Shown here: positions 58,241 to 64,000 of the stretch, one piece after another
How positions within the stretch are numbered: the stretch's first letter is position 1
Layout of the letters: the number at the start of each line of letters is the position of its first letter
From: Chitinophaga pinensis
GTDB taxonomy: Bacteria > Bacteroidota > Bacteroidia > NS11-12g > UBA955
Direction of reading: 5' to 3'
NCBI GenBank assembly: GCA_945877575.1
Contig: CAMDUE010000004.1
Coordinates: 124,001 to 188,000 of the forward strand
DNA length: 64,000 bases
The notes under the pieces: model-generated
The model's input: only the letters and a program-made list of their open reading frames with translations
What the model was told of the DNA's origin: nothing
The model's database searches: none
Made by a program: the position numbers and the translations under genes

Positions 58241-58726
58241 TTATTCATTTATGATATCAAAAAAGTCGTTCCAATTTCCGTAGTCTTTTTTTCCGAGGGA
58301 CGTTTCTTTCTGGCAGTTTATGTGTATTCCAAAAACAGGATTGCCATTCAACAATTGTAGCGCCGATTCTTCCGAGGGATCAATAGCTATTAATGTTTGG
58401 TCTTGGAAAACTAGAGTTCCGTCATTTGACAAAGTGAACCAATCTGTAATTTCTGGGAGAAGTGGTTTTAGCGTCTGCAATTGATCTTCAAGGCATTGAA
58501 TTCCATCTACTGGAATTACGTTCATCCAAGCATTGATTTTGTCAATATTGGGTTCAGTGACTTCTAGAATGATTTTTGGCCCAGAGCACCAACCTATAAT
58601 TTCTTGTACTTGTTGCACGGGTAATGACGTTTCACCGTCAATGGCAAATCCCATCCATTCTGCCATAGCAGCAGCGGCGTAGCGTGCATCGCCAAGATCT
58701 TGAATGCTATTGAATTTTATTTTCAC
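58241..58726 (-). CDS. TrpF-like TIM-barrel protein, degenerate
   Basis: A 161-residue protein beginning at GTG. 'MKIKFNSIQDLGDARYAAAA' with 'MAEWMGFAID' after it recalls the N-terminus of phosphoribosylanthranilate isomerase (K-I-C-G ... DARYAA ... D-x-[LM]-G-F). However, the catalytic Cys of the KICG motif is replaced (KFNS), and the chain is about 40 residues shorter than TrpF. It is probably a diverged relative with another role rather than a tryptophan-pathway enzyme; no other trp gene is nearby. It heads the small operon ending in asd. Confidence 0.55.
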   Translation of the reverse strand: MKIKFNSIQDLGDARYAAAAMAEWMGFAIDGETSLPVQQVQEIIGWCSGPKIILEVTEPNIDKINAWMNVIPVDGIQCLEDQLQTLKPLLPEITDWFTLSNDGTLVFQDQTLIAIDPSEESALQLLNGNPVFGIHINCQKETSLGKKDYGNWNDFFDIINE

Positions 58727-58740
58727 TTTATATGATTCAT

Positions 58741-58770
58741 AAAAAAGGCCACCTTTTGGCAGCCTTTTAT
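58741..58770 (-). terminator. intrinsic terminator after E2 gene
   Basis: On the minus strand, GGCTGCC pairs with GGTGGCC (two G-U pairs) around a short A-rich loop, followed by TTTTTT. It lies 6 nt after the stop of the pyruvate dehydrogenase E2 gene. Confidence 0.75.
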
Positions 58771-58775
58771 TTTGT

Positions 58776-60014
58776 TTATACTAACAATTTTACAGGCTCT
58801 TCTAGGTAGTCTTTGAGGGTTTGTAGGAAAGCGGCTCCCATTGCACCATCAACCACTCTGTGGTCACAACTTAGGGTGACCTTCATGGTTTTCACTGGTT
58901 TTATTTCACCGTTAACTACACCTACAGAATCTTTAACCGTTCCAACCGCTAAGATGCAGGCATCAGGAGGATTGATGATGGCAGTGAATTCGTCAATGCC
59001 AAACATTCCTAGATTGCTGATGGTAAATGTATTACCCGCCCAATCTTGTGGTTGAAGTTTTTTCTCTTTGGCTTTTGCACCGTAAGTTTTAACTTCTGTA
59101 GAAATTTGACTCAACGATTTATGATCTGCAAAACGCACAACGGGTACCAATAATCCGTCTTCAACGGCCATAGCTACACCAATGTGAATGTGGTTGTTGT
59201 ATCTGATTTTTGTGCCTAACCAACTAGAATTGATGTTTGGGTGTTTTCTCAAAGCTGAAGCTGCAGCTTTCACCACAATATCGTTCATAGAAATTTTTAC
59301 CGAGCTGATGGCGTTCATCTGTTCACGCGCTTTCACCGCATTATCCATGTTAATTTCAATGGTTAAATAGAAGTGTGGAGCGGTAAACTTTGACTCACCC
59401 AAACGAGCAGCGATGGTTTTGCGCATCTGAGAAACAGGAACTTCGGTATAGCTTTCCTCTCCCATGACAGCTGTACTGGTTACTGATGAAGTAGCAGCGC
59501 TTGCTGGGGTTTGGATGTTTTCTAAGTCTCTTTTAACAATGCGACCGTTTTCGCCGCTACCTGCCACTGCCTTGAGGTCAATTCCTTTATCTTCAGCTAT
59601 CTTGCGAGCTAATGGACTTGCTTTCAAGCGTGAATCGTCAATAGATGTATTGTTTGTGGTTGAAGCTGGAGCGCTCGATGAAGAACTTTCAGCCACTGGA
59701 GTTGCGGTAGTTTCTGGAGCAGCGCTTGCTGTTTTAGGTGCTGAACCTCCACTCAAAAGAGCTTGGAAATCTTCACCAGCAGCACCCACTATTGCAACAG
59801 GGGCATCAATAGCAGCGGCTTCGCCTTCTTGCACCATGATGTGCAAAATGGTGCCCTTGGAGTAAACCTCCATATCCATGGTTGCCTTGTCTGTTTCAAC
59901 TTCAGCGATGATGTCGCCACTTTTAACCGTATCTCCCACTTTTACTGTCCAACGAACAATAACCCCTTCGGTCATTGTGTCGCTCATTTTGGGCATGGTA
60001 ATCAGTTCAGCCAT
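58776..60014 (-). CDS. pdhC: pyruvate dehydrogenase E2 (dihydrolipoamide acetyltransferase)
   Basis: A 412-residue E2 subunit with a single lipoyl domain. The lipoylated residue is Lys43 in 'AEVETDKATMDMEV'. An Ala/Ser/Thr-rich linker follows, then the E1/E3-binding domain ('ASPLARKIAEDKGIDLKAVA', 'GSGENGRIVKRDLE') and the catalytic core, with the active-site His in 'SCDHRVVDGAMGAAF'. It transfers acetyl groups to CoA in the pyruvate dehydrogenase complex. Acetyl specificity rather than 2-oxoglutarate is inferred from overall similarity. E1 and E3 genes are not in this window. Confidence 0.9.
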   Translation of the reverse strand: MAELITMPKMSDTMTEGVIVRWTVKVGDTVKSGDIIAEVETDKATMDMEVYSKGTILHIMVQEGEAAAIDAPVAIVGAAGEDFQALLSGGSAPKTASAAPETTATPVAESSSSSAPASTTNNTSIDDSRLKASPLARKIAEDKGIDLKAVAGSGENGRIVKRDLENIQTPASAATSSVTSTAVMGEESYTEVPVSQMRKTIAARLGESKFTAPHFYLTIEINMDNAVKAREQMNAISSVKISMNDIVVKAAASALRKHPNINSSWLGTKIRYNNHIHIGVAMAVEDGLLVPVVRFADHKSLSQISTEVKTYGAKAKEKKLQPQDWAGNTFTISNLGMFGIDEFTAIINPPDACILAVGTVKDSVGVVNGEIKPVKTMKVTLSCDHRVVDGAMGAAFLQTLKDYLEEPVKLLV

Positions 60015-60035
60015 ATTCTATCTTATAAGAGACGG

Positions 60036-60043
60036 CAAAAATA
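60036..60043 (-). promoter_or_regulatory. -7 box TATTTTTG before the E2 gene
   Basis: An exact TAnnTTTG match on the minus strand, 21 nt upstream of the E2 start. With the TAAATTTG box at 60088 (+) it forms a divergent promoter region shared with thyA. Confidence 0.55.
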
Positions 60044-60087
60044 GTAATTTTTTGGGCTTAACAACCCGCATACCAGTAGGGAATTCG

Positions 60088-60095
60088 TAAATTTG
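60088..60095 (+). promoter_or_regulatory. -7 box TAAATTTG before thyA
   Basis: An exact TAnnTTTG match, 19 nt before the thyA ATG at 60115. An in-frame TTG at 60097 lies too close to the box to be a likely start. Confidence 0.55.
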
Positions 60096-60114
60096 TTTGA
60101 AATTGCATCTTAAA

Positions 60115-60912
60115 ATGTATAATCAGTACGAAACTTTCCTCAAACATGTGCTCGAAAACGGCGCAAAAAAAACCGATCGCACGGGTACGGGTACTTTAAG
60201 TATATTCGGCGGTCAAATCAGATTTGATTTATCGGAAGGTTTCCCCTTGATCACTACAAAAAAGGTACATTTAAAGAGCATCCTTCACGAACTACTTTGG
60301 TTCATCAAAGGAGAAACCAACATTGCTTATTTAAAAGAAAATGGCGTCAGTATTTGGGACGAATGGGCAGATGAAAACGGCGAATTGGGTCCAGTTTATG
60401 GCAAACAGTGGCGCTCTTGGGAAGCCAAAGACGGCCGAGTGATTGATCAAATTTCAGAGGCCATTAATATGATCAAAAACAATCCTGATTCTCGCCGTAT
60501 TTTGGTGAATGCCTGGAACGTGGGTGAAATAGATCAAATGGCCCTAATGCCTTGTCATACCATGTTTCAGTTTTATGTGGCCAATGGAAAACTCAGCTGT
60601 CAACTTTACCAAAGAAGTGCCGATTTATTCTTAGGTGTTCCGTTCAATATTGCGAGTTATGCATTGCTAACTTTGATGATGGCCCAAGTTTGCAACCTAG
60701 AGCCTGGTGATTTTGTGCACACATTTGGAGACGCTCACATTTATTCAAATCATATTGAACAGGTCAACCTGCAATTATCTAGAGACCCCCGACCGTATCC
60801 AACCATGAAATTAAATCCTTCAGTAAAAAATCTGTTTGATTTTGTGTATTCCGATTTTCAAGTTGAAGGCTACGATCCTCACCCCGCTATAAAAGGTGCC
60901 GTAGCTGTGTAA
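60115..60912 (+). CDS. thyA: thymidylate synthase
   Basis: A 265-residue ThyA-type enzyme converting dUMP to dTMP with methylene-tetrahydrofolate. '[20 protein letters not shown]' binds substrate, the nucleophile is Cys147 in '[13 protein letters not shown]', and '[19 protein letters not shown]' and '[13 protein letters not shown]' are conserved. Length is as expected. It has its own promoter, divergent from the E2 gene; dihydrofolate reductase is not adjacent. Confidence 0.96.
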   Translation: MYNQYETFLKHVLENGAKKTDRTGTGTLSIFGGQIRFDLSEGFPLITTKKVHLKSILHELLWFIKGETNIAYLKENGVSIWDEWADENGELGPVYGKQWRSWEAKDGRVIDQISEAINMIKNNPDSRRILVNAWNVGEIDQMALMPCHTMFQFYVANGKLSCQLYQRSADLFLGVPFNIASYALLTLMMAQVCNLEPGDFVHTFGDAHIYSNHIEQVNLQLSRDPRPYPTMKLNPSVKNLFDFVYSDFQVEGYDPHPAIKGAVAV

Positions 60913-60968
60913 CTTTTTGGGGGATAGGCTTAGTTTAAGTGTTACATTCAACGTTGTCATTCATTTTT

Positions 60969-63392
60969 ATGAGATTAAAAAATACTTTACAGCGTTTGCT
61001 GTTGTTTTTCTTAGGATGTTTTTTAGTAGAATCTACTCAAGCCCAAACTAAGTTCACCATTTCGGGATTTGTACGCGATGCTTCATCAGGAGAGCGATTT
61101 GGTGGCATCAGCATATCGGCAGTTTCTATTGCAGATGCGTTTCCGAAACCCGTTCAAACTACAACCAATTCCTACGGTTTTTATTCTTTGACCGTAGATG
61201 GAGGTAAAATACAAACCATTTTGGTGAATATGCCCGGTTATGATTCTAAGGCATTTAATTGGTCAGGGACAAAAGATACTACTGCGAATTTAGAGATTGT
61301 GCCGCTGGAAGTTTTAGATAAAATTGAAGAAGTTAACATTGTCAGCAAGAAAAATACGGTAGCTGATAAAGTTGAAATGAGCAAAGTAGATATTCCGGTC
61401 AATCAAATCAAAGATATTCCCGCCTTATTGGGAGAAAAAGATGTACTTAAGGTCATTCAATTAATGCCTGGGGTACAAAAAGGGGGCGAAGGACAAAGCG
61501 GTATTTATGTCCGCGGAGGCGGCCCAGATCAAAACCTGTTAATATTAGATGAAGCTATAGTATACAATGCAACTCACCTATTTGGCTTCTTTTCCGTGTT
61601 CAATGGCGATGCGTTGAAATCGGTAGAGTTGGTGAAAGGTGGTTTTCCCTCAAGATATGGTGGTAGATTATCGAGTGTAATTGACCTAACCATGAAAGAG
61701 GGTAACAACCAAAAATATTCTGGTGAAGTAGGTATTGGAATGATTGGTTCGAGGTTCACTTTCGAAGGTCCCATAAAGAAAGGGAAAAGTTCGTTCATGA
61801 TTTCAGGCAGGAGAACCTACTTAGATGTATTGATGCAACCGTTCATCATGTTGGCTAGCAACGGTGGAAATTTGGGTTATTACTTTTACGATTTCAATGC
61901 CAAAGCCAATTACGAATTATCAGATAAAGACAAATTGTATGTGAGCGGATATTTTGGACAAGATAAATTTTATGCCACCATCAAAGACGGTGATTACAAA
62001 TTGATTTCAGATTTTGGATGGGGAAATAGAACCTTAACTACCCGTTGGAATCACGTTTTTAATCCGCGGTTGTTCTCTAATGCTTCACTGATTTACAGTC
62101 ACTATAAATTAGGCATTAGTGTAGAAGATAGAAGTCCCTTCGATACTTTCAGTTTGAAATATCAAAGCTTGATCAATGATATTGGCATAAAATACGATTT
62201 TGATTGGCGACCTGCACCAGATCACCAAGTGAGATTTGGTATTAGCAGCATCAGACATCAATTTTCTCCAGGTGCCGTAGTGGTTAAGGGTGGGTTTGAC
62301 TTTAACATTAATCGAGCCATAAAAAACATCATCACGGTTGAGTCGGGCATATATATAGAAGACCAATGGAAATTGGGTAAGCTTCAATTGTATCCTGGGT
62401 TCAGATTGAGCCATTATCAGGTTGATAAAACACAGTATGTTTTTCCTGAGCCCCGTTTATCAGTAGCTTACAATTTAAATCGAACTTTGAGTTTGAAGGG
62501 GTCTTATGCACGCATGAATCAATACATAAATTTATTGAGCAATTCGGGTATTTCGTTGCCTACAGATTTATGGGTTCCCGCAACTGCTAATATTGCTCCT
62601 ATGAGCAGTGAGCAAACCGCAGTAGGTGTTGCGAAAGATTTAAAAGGCGGATACAGCATTACTTTGGAAGGATATTACAAGCACATGAATAATGTGATTC
62701 AATATAAAGAGGGTGCTTCTTTCTTATTGGGATCAGACGATTTGTTTGATATGCAAGCTCCCACTGATTCTAGGAATTGGGAGAATGCTATCACTGCAGG
62801 ACAGGGTTGGAGCTATGGTACAGAGTTATTTTTACAGAAGAAAATTGGAAAATTGTCGGGTTGGGTTGGGTATACTTTAAGTTGGACGCAACTAAAATTC
62901 CCAGAGTTGAATCAAGGCAAGGTATTTTGGGCCAAATATGATCGCAGACACGATATATCGATTGTGGGAATTTATAAAGCTTCGAAGCGATTGACATTTT
63001 CTGCGACTTGGGTTTACGGCACTGGAAATGCCATCACGGCCCCTCAAGGCATGATTCCTGGTAACGGGCATAGCATGAGTAAGTTCCCCATTATTTGGAG
63101 TCCACAATTTCAAAATCAAGGCAATTGGCTTACGGATTACGGTTCCCGAAATTCATTCCGAATGGAGGCATATCACCGCTTAGACGTGGGAATGCAATTT
63201 CATCGAGAGAAACGCCGTGGGCGTGAAACTTGGGAGTTGAGTTTCTACAATGCATACAATCGTTTTAATCCGTTTTTCTATTACGGTAGTACTAGCTATA
63301 ATTGGCAAACGGGAGAAGAATATTGGGGCTTGAAAAAAGTAACTTTATTTCCCATCATTCCTTCACTTTCATGGTCCTTTAAATTTAGATAA
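60969..63392 (+). CDS. TonB-dependent receptor with CarboxypepD_reg domain
   Basis: About 807 residues. After a signal peptide ending 'TQAQ' comes an N-terminal carboxypeptidase-regulatory-like domain ('FTISGFVRDASSGERFGGIS', 'SYGFYSLTVDGG'). The plug follows ('VIQLMPGVQKGGEGQSGIYV', 'RGGGPDQNLLILDEAIVYNA') and then the barrel, ending 'SLSWSFKFR'. The final Arg after Phe is slightly atypical. The next gene encodes a DUF4249 lipoprotein 8 nt later, a common partner of this receptor type. The substrate is unknown. The ATG chosen fits the signal peptide better than one ten codons upstream. Confidence 0.87.
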   Translation: MRLKNTLQRLLLFFLGCFLVESTQAQTKFTISGFVRDASSGERFGGISISAVSIADAFPKPVQTTTNSYGFYSLTVDGGKIQTILVNMPGYDSKAFNWSGTKDTTANLEIVPLEVLDKIEEVNIVSKKNTVADKVEMSKVDIPVNQIKDIPALLGEKDVLKVIQLMPGVQKGGEGQSGIYVRGGGPDQNLLILDEAIVYNATHLFGFFSVFNGDALKSVELVKGGFPSRYGGRLSSVIDLTMKEGNNQKYSGEVGIGMIGSRFTFEGPIKKGKSSFMISGRRTYLDVLMQPFIMLASNGGNLGYYFYDFNAKANYELSDKDKLYVSGYFGQDKFYATIKDGDYKLISDFGWGNRTLTTRWNHVFNPRLFSNASLIYSHYKLGISVEDRSPFDTFSLKYQSLINDIGIKYDFDWRPAPDHQVRFGISSIRHQFSPGAVVVKGGFDFNINRAIKNIITVESGIYIEDQWKLGKLQLYPGFRLSHYQVDKTQYVFPEPRLSVAYNLNRTLSLKGSYARMNQYINLLSNSGISLPTDLWVPATANIAPMSSEQTAVGVAKDLKGGYSITLEGYYKHMNNVIQYKEGASFLLGSDDLFDMQAPTDSRNWENAITAGQGWSYGTELFLQKKIGKLSGWVGYTLSWTQLKFPELNQGKVFWAKYDRRHDISIVGIYKASKRLTFSATWVYGTGNAITAPQGMIPGNGHSMSKFPIIWSPQFQNQGNWLTDYGSRNSFRMEAYHRLDVGMQFHREKRRGRETWELSFYNAYNRFNPFFYYGSTSYNWQTGEEYWGLKKVTLFPIIPSLSWSFKFR

Positions 63393-63400
63393 TCAACATT

Positions 63401-64000
63401 ATGAAGACTTTAAGAGCTGTCGTATTTTTATGGGTTTTTGTCGGATTGTTAACTTCTTGCGAAAGAGATGCTGAGGTTGAGCCGCCCAAGTTTGAGCGTA
63501 AACCAGTCATTATGTGTTTAATGACACCTCAAATGCCATACGCCGAAGTACAAGTTACTTACACCAAGCCGTATTATGGTAAACGCAAATGGGACGATAC
63601 TGCAGAAACCGTTAATGGATGTATCATTGTGATGACAGATTTATCAAGCAAGGTATCAGATACATTTTTCTCAACAGGGTCTGGAACATACCAATTAAAC
63701 TTTGGGAAGATAAATTTAACATCAAAGAATAGTTACGAATTATCTGTTAAGTTACCTGACGGAAAGATATTCAAGGCTCAATCTACAGTACCTCCAAGGG
63801 CTGATTTTACAAAGGCAAGAATATCGTATTTTGAAATGCGAGAGCCGGAAGACCAAGGCGGAATGGGTTGGGAATACACCACCATTCCCTACACCATGGA
63901 GTTTGAATACAAAGGCCTCGATGACCGATTTTATGTTTCTCCTCAGTTGGAAGGGAGTTTTTTAGATTCAGCAAAGAATTACTTTCCCGTTGAGATGTAT
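63401..64000 (+). CDS. DUF4249-type lipoprotein, 3' end outside window
   Basis: The open frame starts at ATG and runs off the window with at least 200 codons. MKTLRAVVFLWVFVGLLTSC is a full lipoprotein signal. The mature region starts with an acidic linker and 'KPVIMCLMTPQMPYAEVQVT' and 'YTKPYYG', the N-terminal pattern of DUF4249, followed by 'YELSVKLPDGKIFKAQSTVP'. These lipoproteins accompany TonB receptors of the preceding type and may form the lid or a binding component. It is 8 nt downstream of that receptor and surely co-transcribed. Confidence 0.75.
   Translation, partial: MKTLRAVVFLWVFVGLLTSCERDAEVEPPKFERKPVIMCLMTPQMPYAEVQVTYTKPYYGKRKWDDTAETVNGCIIVMTDLSSKVSDTFFSTGSGTYQLNFGKINLTSKNSYELSVKLPDGKIFKAQSTVPPRADFTKARISYFEMREPEDQGGMGWEYTTIPYTMEFEYKGLDDRFYVSPQLEGSFLDSAKNYFPVEMY

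Overview
The window is chromosomal DNA from a member of the Bacteroidota. The evidence is direct: a SusC/SusD pair, three secreted proteins ending in type IX secretion (T9SS, Por) sorting domains, a PID-CTERM-like small protein, DUF1573 proteins, a tmRNA whose tag reads GENNYAMAA, and Bacteroidota -7 promoter boxes (TAnnTTTG) in front of many genes. In at least a dozen cases that box lies only 4-25 nt from the start codon. mRNAs with very short or no leaders therefore look common, and the boxes often decide which start codon is real. The exact order or family cannot be settled from the sequence.

Layout. 1-5.3 kb: small lipoproteins, tRNA-Arg(CCG), a membrane protein and a large WG-repeat protein. 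5.3-14.2 kb: a surface-polysaccharide locus (aldo/keto reductase, flippase, Gfo/Idh/MocA dehydrogenase and GT4 on the minus strand; UDP-GlcNAc 2-epimerase, a second glycosyltransferase, a secreted protein and a class V aminotransferase on the plus strand). 14.2-21.1 kb: lipoproteins, an orphan ribbon-helix-helix protein, a T9SS cargo protein, an HD hydrolase and an HTTM membrane protein. 21.1-30.1 kb: an accessory region with an XRE regulator and palindromic operators, two DUF4143 ATPases separated by 33-bp repeats, a decayed polyvalent-kinase gene, and a segment flanked by an 18-bp copy of the tmRNA 3' end. That segment carries a large SGNH/beta-helix T9SS protein and an SDR remnant. 30.1-41.4 kb: YqgE/AlgH, a polysaccharide utilisation operon (SusC, SusD, PKD lipoprotein, GH16 glucanase) and a GH13 amylase-family protein. 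41.4-47.5 kb: an MBOAT O-acyltransferase with a partner protein, a TonB receptor under a TPP riboswitch (probable thiamine uptake), and a PLP enzyme. 47.6-50.3 kb: four DUF1573-type proteins and a SIMPL protein. 50.4-64 kb: housekeeping genes (infB, nusA, rimP, murQ, asd, pyruvate dehydrogenase E2, thyA), a TonB receptor and the start of a DUF4249 lipoprotein.

The most unusual signal is a family of four intergenic arrays (2439-2634, 15113-15322, 47472-47653, 55530-55648) made of degenerate heptanucleotides. They keep an uninterrupted 7-nt phase over 17-30 units, while the heptamer itself changes in blocks along the array (for example TTGGTAG, then CGGACTA, then ATACCCG). Three arrays run from G-rich units to their near reverse complements, so each could fold into a long imperfect hairpin. 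They abut coding sequences so closely that they supply the stop codons of at least three flanking genes. This is the best candidate here for an undescribed element.
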